DNA of 5,805 nt from JBFLVQ01 sp040758525 (GTDB taxonomy: Bacteria; Acidobacteriota; Blastocatellia; Chloracidobacteriales; JADJPF01): contig JBFLVQ010000613.1 of NCBI GenBank assembly GCA_040758525.1, positions 1 to 5,805 on the forward strand, given 5' to 3'. A program made the translations under genes and the position numbers. The notes beneath the pieces were generated by a model, which had not been told where the DNA came from, made no database searches, and saw nothing but the letters and a program-made list of their open reading frames with translations. Shown here piece after piece: positions 1 to 5,805 of this stretch (positions are counted from its first letter, which is position 1; every line of letters starts with the position of its first letter).

Positions 1-84
1 ACAACCATACCGCTATATGACATGGCATAAGGTATGCGGACAGAGCAACCCTACTAGATTGAACTCTCCTACTACCTAGCCAGC

Positions 85-124
85 CATCAAGATATGCTAA
101 TAACTTGATGAGTCTCTACAGACT
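85..124. repeat. Two adjacent small inverted repeats downstream of the yraN-like gene
   Basis: Two potential hairpins lie side by side. CATCAAG (85-91) pairs perfectly with CTTGATG (104-110) across a 12-nt loop. AGTCT (111-115) pairs with AGACT (120-124) across a 4-nt loop. They sit 35-75 bases past the stop codon of the minus-strand nuclease-like gene, so they could mark the 3' end of its transcript. Neither is followed by a T-run on either strand, so they do not qualify as classical intrinsic terminators. The rest of 1-158 shows no gene: every frame is broken or open for less than 40 codons without a usable start. The pairing is visible in the sequence; any function is inference. Confidence 0.3.
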
Positions 125-158
125 GTCGTTGCCACTTATAAGCTTTCGCTATGTCACT

Positions 159-611
159 TTAAGATTCCAAGCGCTGCCAAGAAAAAGCCCTTTTATTTTT
201 CCCTGGTTCACAGAAATAGTCTCTTTGTAGACGTATCTGAGGTACTGCTTGATGTGGCCAGACAATTGCCACAACATCGAAGCGATACGGCTCAGTAAGC
301 AAGCCAAAGAGTTGACGGTAGCGACGCGCAACACGAGCAATCTGGCGTTGCTTAGTACGATTGACGGCTTCTTCAGGAAGCCAGTACTGGTCATCACGAC
401 GTGTCTTCACCTCTATGAAACAGAGTTGTGTACCCTCATAAGCAACAATGTCGATCTCACCTGTCAATGGGCGTCCAGAGAAGCTACGCCCAAGTCGCGC
501 AGTGAAATTCATCAACACAATCTGGTAGCCTTGCTGGCGCAGATAGCGGCGGGCCAATTGCTCACCCTCTCGCCCTAGCGCTAGATGCGTAGAGACTTCT
601 GGTTCATTCAT
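159..611 (-). CDS. UPF0102 / YraN family nuclease-fold protein
   Basis: This 150-residue soluble protein belongs to the UPF0102 (YraN) family, which has a restriction-endonuclease-like fold. Family members resemble Holliday-junction resolvases but are mostly uncharacterised biochemically. The sequence shows the family layout: an N-terminal helix with LGREGEQLARRYL (residues 12-24), then GEIDIVAYEG (51-60) and FIEVKTR (65-71). These give the metal-site set D54, E67 and K69, with E15 or E17 as a further acidic candidate. A basic helix with AVNRTKQRQI follows. The protein is longer than the usual 115-130 residues because of a basic, glycine-rich loop at about 36-50 and a C-terminal tail after about 125. 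The ATG at 611 is preceded by GGTGA (623-619) at 7-nt spacing, which supports this start. It is transcribed alone, divergently from the regulator. Family assignment is firm; substrate and role are unknown. Confidence 0.9.
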   Translation of the reverse strand: MNEPEVSTHLALGREGEQLARRYLRQQGYQIVLMNFTARLGRSFSGRPLTGEIDIVAYEGTQLCFIEVKTRRDDQYWLPEEAVNRTKQRQIARVARRYRQLFGLLTEPYRFDVVAIVWPHQAVPQIRLQRDYFCEPGKNKRAFSWQRLES

Positions 612-646
612 AGATTAATCACCAGCAAAATTAGAAATGTCCCTAT

Positions 647-662
647 TTTGCATAGATGCAAA
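647..662. promoter_or_regulatory. Perfect dyad in the divergent intergenic region, possible operator
   Basis: TTTGCAT (647-653) and ATGCAAA (656-662) form a perfect 7-bp inverted repeat with a 2-bp AG spacer. It lies between the divergent nuclease-like gene and the response-regulator gene, about 36 bp from the first start codon and 90 bp from the second. Size and symmetry suit a dimeric DNA-binding regulator acting on one or both genes. No copy was noticed elsewhere in the window. It may be chance in an AT-rich spacer. The repeat is directly visible; the operator role is inference. Confidence 0.35.
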
Positions 663-690
663 GCACTAGGCTAGATAATGCTTAATTGCA

Positions 691-720
691 TTGTTTGCCA
701 ACAGAGGCTTAGCATAAAAT
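691..720 (+). promoter_or_regulatory. Weak sigma-70-like promoter candidate for the response regulator operon
   Basis: The -10 candidate TAAAAT (715-720) matches TATAAT at five of six bases. The only -35 candidate at acceptable distance is TTGTTT (691-696) with an 18-bp spacer, matching TTGACA at three of six bases. A better -35, TTGCCA (695-700), would leave a spacer of only 14 bp. Transcription would begin near 727, giving a leader of about 26 nt before the ATG at 753. The weak -35 suggests either activator dependence or a different sigma factor, if this is the promoter at all. Confidence 0.3.
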
Positions 721-752
721 GTGGGATTCAATAGAGACAACTTTGAGGGTGT

Positions 753-2171
753 ATGAAGAAAAAGATCCTGGTTGCGGTACAGGATGAAATATTGCTGGCA
801 GTCATTAATGAGGTCTTGAGCAAACTGGATATCGAGATCGTGATTGTGCCTGCTCCTACTACCCAAGGGGTCGCGCAATTGATGCCCTCACTTATCATTG
901 TTGACCATTCTGAAGATGAGCTTTGGGCTGAAAGCCTCTTCAAATCTACTATTCATAATGAGCCTACCAGTGAAATCCCTTTTATGTTTATCGTACCAGA
1001 GTCTAGCAAGTGGAATGAGATCGGTGAGTTCCGTCTAGGCTTTGATACTAAGGTGTCAAAAGAACATCCTAAGTTGGGTATGCAATTGCGTGTTCAGGCA
1101 ATTCTCAAGAAATCTCGTCCAGTTGAGAATGTCAGCGGCAGAGTCAAGGATATACAGCAACTGATGCAAGCCATCCTGAAGAAACGCAAAGCAGAAGGAC
1201 AGATTGATACCAATAGCGGTACCTTTGCTCCACTTCAAATTAGCGTACCACGCAACAAGATCTTAGTAGTAGAAGATGAACCTGCCACCCGTTTGGTGCT
1301 GCAATCAGCGCTAGAATCCAATTATGATATGATCTTTGCCGCTAATGGTCAGGAAGGGCTCGATATGATTATCAGTCAGCGGCCTGATCTAATTATCTCA
1401 GACTTTATGATGCCAATAATGGATGGCCTGGAGATGCTTGATAGAATGCGCTCAGCCGCCGATGTGGCGCGTACACCATTCCTTTTCCTTACTGCGAAAA
1501 GCCAGGTCGAGGATAAGATTGAAGGGCTAGAGCACGGCGCTGATGAGTATCTCAGCAAACCCTTCTCAGTACGCGAACTACAATTGCGGGTTAGCAAACT
1601 GATTGAAGTTGGCCGTAATAGGCGGGGCGCCACTGGCGCTTTGAATGGGCAACTATCTGAAGTCGCTCTTCCCGATGTGCTACAGATTATGGGTAATAAT
1701 CGTAAGACCGGCGAGCTAATTATAAATGTGGCGGCCTTGCGGGAACCTGCCAGAGTCTACTTTGAAGAGGGTCAAGTGGTGAATGCCAGCTTTGCCCATA
1801 CTTCAGGGTTGAAGGCCTTTTTTCGTATTCTTGCGCTTGATGAAGGCAGTTTTACTTTTGAAACTAAATCCTGTCAGGTCAAGCGTGTTATCAATGATAA
1901 GCTGGAAAATTTAATGTTAGAAGGCTATCGCCAATTTGATGAGTTTGAGATGTTGCGTCTACGCTTTCCTAATGGATTGGGGGCATTACTACGGCCTGGT
2001 ACAGAGAAAGCAGTGCAGACAGGACTCTCTACTGTTGATGCGCTGGCGCTTTTTGCTGTGGGGCGAGAAGCATGTGTAAAAGATGTCTTGGATGCCGTTA
2101 CCTATACAGATTTTGAGGTTCTACAAAGTATTATTAACTTGCTTGATATTGGGCTACTCACAACTGATTAA
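753..2171 (+). CDS. Response regulator: degenerate receiver, canonical receiver, PATAN/DUF4388 domain
   Basis: This is a 472-residue cytoplasmic signalling protein. Residues 1-120 form a divergent receiver that keeps D11, D51 and K103 but has Q10 and V81 in place of the usual acid and Thr. A basic linker (120-167) leads to a canonical receiver (168-290) with acid pair E174/D175, phospho-acceptor D217 in DFMMPIMDG, switch T247 and K269 in LSKPF. Residues 297-371 match the PATAN/DUF4388 domain (GQLSEVALPDVLQIMG, KTGEL, FEEGQVVNA, FKAFF-like helix, GSFTFE), which is thought to mediate protein contacts rather than DNA binding. The C-terminal 100 residues look helical and end in a winged-helix-like stretch (about 428-470). 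The output is therefore more likely protein-protein than transcriptional. No sensor kinase is adjacent. The start is ATG at 753 with GAGGG (745-749) only 3 nt upstream; no better start exists. It heads the four-gene run. Confidence 0.9.
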   Translation: MKKKILVAVQDEILLAVINEVLSKLDIEIVIVPAPTTQGVAQLMPSLIIVDHSEDELWAESLFKSTIHNEPTSEIPFMFIVPESSKWNEIGEFRLGFDTKVSKEHPKLGMQLRVQAILKKSRPVENVSGRVKDIQQLMQAILKKRKAEGQIDTNSGTFAPLQISVPRNKILVVEDEPATRLVLQSALESNYDMIFAANGQEGLDMIISQRPDLIISDFMMPIMDGLEMLDRMRSAADVARTPFLFLTAKSQVEDKIEGLEHGADEYLSKPFSVRELQLRVSKLIEVGRNRRGATGALNGQLSEVALPDVLQIMGNNRKTGELIINVAALREPARVYFEEGQVVNASFAHTSGLKAFFRILALDEGSFTFETKSCQVKRVINDKLENLMLEGYRQFDEFEMLRLRFPNGLGALLRPGTEKAVQTGLSTVDALALFAVGREACVKDVLDAVTYTDFEVLQSIINLLDIGLLTTD

Positions 2172-2189
2172 TAAAGGAGCGTTAACTTT

Positions 2190-2195
2190 GAGGTG
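2190..2195 (+). promoter_or_regulatory. Ribosome binding site of hutU
   Basis: GAGGTG sits 5 nt before the ATG at 2201 and fixes the hutU start. A second purine-rich stretch, AAAGGAG (2173-2179), lies just after the regulator's stop codon and is too far away (21 nt) to serve this ATG. The ten bases AACTTTGAGG (2184-2193) recur exactly at 739-748 before the regulator start, so the two genes have nearly the same initiation region. Confidence 0.7.
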
Positions 2196-2200
2196 CTCTT

Positions 2201-3853
2201 ATGCAACATAAACAAGAGATCCGCGCGCCGCGTGGAAGTGAACGTCAATGTAAGGGTTGGCATCAAGAGGCAGCCTTACGTATGCTAATGAACAATCTGG
2301 ATCCAGATGTTGGTGAGCGGCCTGAGGAGTTGATCGTCTATGGTGGCGCCGGCAAAGCCGCACGTAACTGGCAATGCTACCAGGCAATCATACGCTCCTT
2401 ACAGCAGCTTGAGAATGATGAGACATTACTTGTGCAATCAGGTAAACCAGTGGGTATCTTCCGCACACATGAATATGCTCCTAGAGTACTTATTGCTAAC
2501 GCCAATCTGGTCGGTAACTGGGCTAATTGGAATGAGTTTCATCGTTTAGAAAAGATGGGTCTGATAATGTACGGCCAAATGACAGCAGGAAGCTGGATCT
2601 ATATTGGCACACAGGGAATTGTACAAGGGACTTTTGAGACTTTTGCCGCCTTAGCAGATAAGCATTTTGGTGGCAGCTTACAGGGTAAGCTAGTAGTATC
2701 TGGGGGGATGGGTGGAATGGGTGGCGCTCAGCCACTGGCTGCGGTAATGAATGGTGGCGTCTTTTTAGGTATAGATGTAGATCCTAGGCGTATAGAGAAG
2801 CGCATACAGACACATTATTGTGATCAGATCAGCTATTCATTAGATGAAGCGCTCAGGTTGGTGCTAGAGGCGAAAGCCACTGGCCGTGCGCTCTCTGTAG
2901 GGCTAGTAGGCAACTGTGCAGATGTATTACCGGAGTTGGTGCGGCGTGGCATTGTGCCGGATGTGCTCACTGATCAGACGAGTGCACATGATGCGTTAAA
3001 CGGTTATATACCAAATGGCTTGATGTTTGATGAAGCGCTAGCGCTAAGGGCAGAGAAGCCGGATGAGTATATTAAACGCGCATTTGTTAGTATGGCCGAG
3101 CAAGTACAAGCAATGCTGGCATTACAACGTATGGGTGCGATCACTTTTGACTATGGCAATAATATACGTGCACAGGCATATCAGCAGGGTGTTAGCGAGG
3201 CTTTTCAGATACCAGGTTTTGTACCGGAATATATACGACCACTCTTTTGTCAGGGGCGCGGTCCATTTCGTTGGGTAGCGCTATCTGGTAAGGCTGAGGA
3301 GATACGCCGTACCGATGATTTGGCAATGGAACTATTTCCTGACAATCATACATTGGCACGCTGGCTTAGGCTGGCGCGAGATCGAGTTGCTTTCCAAGGG
3401 TTGCCAGCGCGTATCTGCTGGTTAGGTTATGGTGAACGTGCGCTTTTTGGTGAAGCGATAAACGAACTAGTGAAGCGTGGTGAGATCAGTGCACCAATCG
3501 TAATAGGTCGGGATCATTTAGATTGTGGTTCGGTTGCTTCACCCTATAGAGAGACAGAAGGAATGCAGGATGGCTCGGATGCCATTGCTGACTGGCCTAT
3601 TCTTAATGCCTTGCTCAATACTGCTTCAGGGGCTAGTTGGGTCTCGTTTCATCATGGTGGTGGTGTAGGGATCGGTTATAGTTTACATGCTGGCCAGGTT
3701 AGTGTTGCAGACGGCACGGATGAAGGTGCCAAACGGCTTAATCGTGTACTTACCAATGACCCAGGTATAGGGATTGCCCGTCATGTCGATGCTGGTTACG
3801 ATGAGGCGGTCGCAGTAGCGAAGGAAAAAGGGGTCAAACTACCGATGTTATAA
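2201..3853 (+). CDS. hutU: Urocanate hydratase (urocanase)
   Basis: HutU (EC 4.2.1.49) uses tightly bound NAD+ to hydrate urocanate to 4-imidazolone-5-propionate, the second step of histidine breakdown in the cytoplasm. The 550 residues match the family's usual 550-560, and conserved blocks run from end to end: YGGAGKAARNW (47-57), GSWIYIGTQG (130-139), the glycine-rich NAD-binding GGMGGMGGAQ (168-177), and the family signature FQGLPARICW containing C406. C406 corresponds to the Cys410 described as essential in the Pseudomonas putida enzyme. FHHGGGVGIG (483-492) lies near the C-terminus. I see no truncation or missing key residue. The gene follows the regulator by 29 nt and is followed after 4 nt by the phosphatidyltransferase. 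No other hut gene is present, so the pathway must be completed from elsewhere in the genome. Confidence 0.97.
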   Translation: MQHKQEIRAPRGSERQCKGWHQEAALRMLMNNLDPDVGERPEELIVYGGAGKAARNWQCYQAIIRSLQQLENDETLLVQSGKPVGIFRTHEYAPRVLIANANLVGNWANWNEFHRLEKMGLIMYGQMTAGSWIYIGTQGIVQGTFETFAALADKHFGGSLQGKLVVSGGMGGMGGAQPLAAVMNGGVFLGIDVDPRRIEKRIQTHYCDQISYSLDEALRLVLEAKATGRALSVGLVGNCADVLPELVRRGIVPDVLTDQTSAHDALNGYIPNGLMFDEALALRAEKPDEYIKRAFVSMAEQVQAMLALQRMGAITFDYGNNIRAQAYQQGVSEAFQIPGFVPEYIRPLFCQGRGPFRWVALSGKAEEIRRTDDLAMELFPDNHTLARWLRLARDRVAFQGLPARICWLGYGERALFGEAINELVKRGEISAPIVIGRDHLDCGSVASPYRETEGMQDGSDAIADWPILNALLNTASGASWVSFHHGGGVGIGYSLHAGQVSVADGTDEGAKRLNRVLTNDPGIGIARHVDAGYDEAVAVAKEKGVKLPML

Positions 3854-3857
3854 AATT

Positions 3858-4430
3858 GTGAAAGACCGTACCATCACTCTGCCAAATCTGCTTACGCTAC
3901 TGCGTATATTGCTGATCCCCTTCTTTCTTTGGTCTATTCTACAGGCCAACTTCTTACAGTCGCTATTAATCTTTTTTATTGCTGGAATAACCGATTGCCT
4001 AGATGGTCAGTTAGCACGCCGGTTAAATCAGCATAGCGAACTAGGGCAACGCCTTGATCCTATTGCAGACAAATTGCTACTCAGCTCGACTTATATTGTG
4101 TTAACGCTGCCAGGCTATGGTTATCAACCTGTGCCGCTCTGGTTAACTATCCCCATGTTAGTGCGAGATCTAGCTATTCTGATTGCTGCAGTAGTGATAG
4201 AACGTCGCACAGGATTTCGCGACTTCAAGCCTTCACAACCAGGAAAGTGGCATACCACCGTGCTACTTATTACTGCTTTGGCTTTTCTTGCTACTCATAG
4301 CTTGGGCCGTTATACTGAGTATCTAGGGGTTTTCTATGGTCTTTCACTAATGATGACAGTCTTTTCTGGACTGCACTATATTTACTTTATTAATCGGGCA
4401 TTGGCTGAATATCGTGGTACAACGCGATGA
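3858..4430 (+). CDS. pgsA: CDP-alcohol phosphatidyltransferase, PgsA-type
   Basis: This is a 190-residue integral membrane enzyme of the CDP-alcohol phosphatidyltransferase family. Most likely it is CDP-diacylglycerol--glycerol-3-phosphate 3-phosphatidyltransferase, which makes phosphatidylglycerol phosphate, the committed step to phosphatidylglycerol and cardiolipin. The signature is complete: D46-x2-D49-G50-x2-A53-R54-x8-G63-x3-D67-x3-D71, which binds the catalytic metals and the CDP group. The N-terminus LPNLLTLLRILLIP (8-21) is typical of PgsA, and hydrophobic segments follow at about 80-115, 130-147 and 155-178. Translation starts at GTG 3858, 4 nt after the hutU stop. No good Shine-Dalgarno lies at normal spacing (the purine run at 3820-3834 is over 20 nt away), so translational coupling to hutU is likely. 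A bacterial cardiolipin synthase of the same fold is the main alternative; sequence alone does not settle the acceptor. Confidence 0.88.
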   Translation: MKDRTITLPNLLTLLRILLIPFFLWSILQANFLQSLLIFFIAGITDCLDGQLARRLNQHSELGQRLDPIADKLLLSSTYIVLTLPGYGYQPVPLWLTIPMLVRDLAILIAAVVIERRTGFRDFKPSQPGKWHTTVLLITALAFLATHSLGRYTEYLGVFYGLSLMMTVFSGLHYIYFINRALAEYRGTTR

Positions 4431-4434
4431 GGTG
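4429..4434 (+). promoter_or_regulatory. Ribosome binding site that fixes the AI-2E protein start
   Basis: GAGGTG overlaps the TGA stop (4428-4430) of the phosphatidyltransferase gene and lies 9 nt before ATG 4444. An in-frame GTG at 4414 would overlap the upstream gene by 17 nt, place this site inside the coding region, and add ten residues that do not look like family sequence. The ATG is therefore the preferred start. Confidence 0.7.
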
Positions 4435-4443
4435 GGGATATTT

Positions 4444-5661
4444 ATGAAAGAGGTTGAGAGGCAGAATCGTGTCCATTGGCCTAAGTTGTTGCCATATATA
4501 GTTACTACAATAGTGATACTACTGCTCGGTTATTTTTTAATCGAGACTTTCCATCGTATTGCCGATGTTGTCCAGCCTGTCTTTATTCCATTATTAATCT
4601 CATTGGCGCTGGCTTATCTGCTTGAGCCATTGGTGGACTGGTTTGTAGCCAAGAAGTTCTCACGTAATAGCGCAACCTTGCTAACACTGTTAGTGGCTGG
4701 GTTACTACTGGTACTGATGTTGATCTTTTTAGTACCAAGCTTCTGGTCACAGCTTTCCGATATGATTGCCAAACTACCAACTACAACACGTTCAGCGGCG
4801 GATTGGATACAGGTTAAGCTTGCCTATCTACAGGAGCGCAATCCTGCTCTATATGAGCGTATATCAAAAGGAATCAATGAATACCTCAATAATCCTACCG
4901 AATTGACCGAGCCGATCGTCAATTTTATCAAGCGAACCTTAGGCCAACTTGGCACCATTACCGCCAGTGTACTTAATCTAATCCTTATTCCACTATTTGT
5001 TTATTACATACTAGTGGACTTTCGGCGGCTGGGTAATGCCCTATATCAGATTGTGCCACCCCGCCATCGTACCACGGTTACAGATCTGTTCCGGCAGATC
5101 GATAGTGTGTTACGTAGCTTTGTACGTGGTCAACTGCTAGTTTGCAGTGCTATGTCATTGCTCTATGTTATAGGTTTCCTAATTCTTGGTGTTCCTATGG
5201 GCTTTACCCTAGGTGTTCTATCTGGCTTTGGACATCTGATCCCCTATTTTGGCACTGCCTCAGCAGCAATTTTGGTTATTGCTTTTACTGCCCTTGATAG
5301 TCCTGAGTGGTGGCGTCTGCTTGCTGTCATTGTGATGTATCCACTTGTCCAGACCACAGAAGGTTTTCTACTTACTCCACGTATCCTGGGCGATAAGTTG
5401 GAACTGCATCCTTTCGTTATATTGGTTGGCATCATTGTTGGGCATCATCTCTTTGGTATTCTTGGTATTATGCTTGCTGCTCCGGTAATGGCTTGTACAA
5501 AGGTATTACTCATCTTTCTTTATAAGCGCTACTTAACATCCAATTTCTATCTACGCCCAACTAGCCAATCAAACTTGTTGTCTATTGCTGAGCCAGCGCC
5601 TGAACAGACTCAACAAATGATCGATGCTCCAGCTACTAATACACCCTCGCTAGTCGATTAA
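4444..5661 (+). CDS. AI-2E / PerM (UPF0118) family membrane transporter
   Basis: This 405-residue polytopic inner-membrane protein belongs to the AI-2E transporter family (PerM, YdiK, TqsA, YtvI). Members have been linked to autoinducer-2 export or Na+/H+ exchange, but most substrates are unknown. Membrane segments lie at about 15-35, 44-64, 77-99 and 172-198, and several more fill 228-378. The region 100-170 is the family's soluble insertion, rich in amphipathic helix. Diagnostic motifs include LAYLLEPLVDWF (56-67), FVRGQLL, LIPYFG and TPRILGDKLELHP (311-323), followed by a glycine-rich GHHLFGILGIMLAAP stretch. The last 35 or so residues are hydrophilic with many Pro, Gln and Thr, and look disordered. 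It starts 13 nt after the phosphatidyltransferase and ends the run. Naming it an AI-2 exporter would be unsafe, since no luxS or lsr gene is nearby. Confidence 0.92.
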   Translation: MKEVERQNRVHWPKLLPYIVTTIVILLLGYFLIETFHRIADVVQPVFIPLLISLALAYLLEPLVDWFVAKKFSRNSATLLTLLVAGLLLVLMLIFLVPSFWSQLSDMIAKLPTTTRSAADWIQVKLAYLQERNPALYERISKGINEYLNNPTELTEPIVNFIKRTLGQLGTITASVLNLILIPLFVYYILVDFRRLGNALYQIVPPRHRTTVTDLFRQIDSVLRSFVRGQLLVCSAMSLLYVIGFLILGVPMGFTLGVLSGFGHLIPYFGTASAAILVIAFTALDSPEWWRLLAVIVMYPLVQTTEGFLLTPRILGDKLELHPFVILVGIIVGHHLFGILGIMLAAPVMACTKVLLIFLYKRYLTSNFYLRPTSQSNLLSIAEPAPEQTQQMIDAPATNTPSLVD

Positions 5662-5705
5662 CTGAGCCTTTAGGAAATTATTTGAGGATTCCCTCTGTAA
5701 AAAAC

Positions 5706-5734
5706 TTGACAATGATATGCTCAAAATTTATACT
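5706..5734 (+). promoter_or_regulatory. Near-consensus sigma-70 promoter facing out of the window
   Basis: TTGACA (5706-5711), a perfect -35, is followed after exactly 17 bp by TATACT (5729-5734), which matches the -10 consensus at five of six bases. An A-run (5700-5704) just upstream could act as a partial UP element. Transcription would start near 5741. The remaining 65 bases contain no ATG and no recognisable gene start, so the product lies beyond the right edge. A long untranslated leader or a stable RNA (rRNA, tRNA or other structured RNA) is plausible, but nothing visible decides between them. The rest of 5662-5805 shows no gene and no clear terminator for the upstream operon; GAGG/CCTC at 5684-5695 is only a 4-bp stem. 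Confidence 0.75.
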
Positions 5735-5805
5735 AGGCTCAATCGCGTAACCTGTTCTAAAAACTAATTAGCAAGTTTAAGGGAAGCCTGGAGCAGGTAA
5801 AGAGC

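Noticed and set aside
2..79. Short open frame from the left edge, possibly the end of an upstream gene
   Set aside because: Only 25 codons, of low-complexity unfamiliar sequence, ending in TAG. No ribosome-binding or family evidence supports it; a minus-strand frame open to the same edge has no usable start codon.
249..578. Plus-strand 109-codon frame inside the yraN-like gene
   Set aside because: It lies wholly antisense to a gene with clear family motifs, and the translated sequence resembles no known protein.
2188..2211. Seven-codon TTG-started leader peptide frame overlapping the hutU start, with AAAGGAG upstream
   Set aside because: The spacing is acceptable, but TTG starts are rare, the peptide has no attenuator-like residue run (no His codons), and hutU has its own good GAGGTG site.
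4444..5661. Naming the last gene as an autoinducer-2 exporter (tqsA)
   Set aside because: Family membership does not predict AI-2 transport, and no quorum-sensing gene is present nearby.
5663..5741. TGAGCCT (5663-5669) and AGGCTCA (5735-5741) inverted repeat spanning the right-hand promoter
   Set aside because: The arms are 65 bases apart with no further pairing, which is expected by chance and unlikely to fold stably or bind a single dimer.
5797..5805. GTAAAGAGC at the extreme right edge, complementary to a boxA-like antitermination sequence
   Set aside because: It would read as boxA only on the minus strand, opposite to the strong promoter, so it does not support an rRNA leader here.

Overview
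The window is ordinary bacterial chromosome, densely coded, with GC in the mid-40s percent by eye. It shows no insertion sequence, phage gene, CRISPR array, tRNA or rRNA. The protein set fits a Gram-negative-type phylum rich in two-component systems: a PATAN/DUF4388 response regulator, and a YraN protein with an enlarged loop before its GEIDIVAYEG motif. My best guess is Acidobacteriota, perhaps Blastocatellia. This is inference from remembered family resemblance and has not been tested by any search.

Layout: positions 1-158 hold no convincing gene, only two adjacent small inverted repeats past the end of the leftmost gene. Positions 159-611 (minus strand) encode a UPF0102/YraN nuclease-fold protein. 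Positions 612-752 form a divergent intergenic region with a perfect 7-bp-arm dyad, a weak promoter candidate for the rightward genes, and ribosome binding sites for both flanking genes. Four co-directional plus-strand genes follow, with gaps of only 29, 4 and 13 nt. They are a response regulator with two receivers and a PATAN domain (753-2171), urocanate hydratase HutU (2201-3853), a CDP-alcohol phosphatidyltransferase of the PgsA type (3858-4430), and an AI-2E/PerM family membrane protein (4444-5661, start revised from an upstream GTG). Positions 5662-5805 are non-coding. They carry a near-consensus sigma-70 promoter (TTGACA, 17 bp, TATACT) that fires rightward out of the window.

The four genes are probably one transcription unit, but they do not form an obvious pathway: signalling, histidine breakdown, anionic phospholipid synthesis and a membrane exporter or permease. 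The phosphatidyltransferase and AI-2E protein both act at the inner membrane. HutU lacks its usual partners hutH, hutI and hutG or hutF within the window. The points most worth a second look are the tandem receiver architecture of the regulator, in which the first receiver is a partly degenerate copy, and the strong promoter at the right edge. I see no clearly new biological system here.
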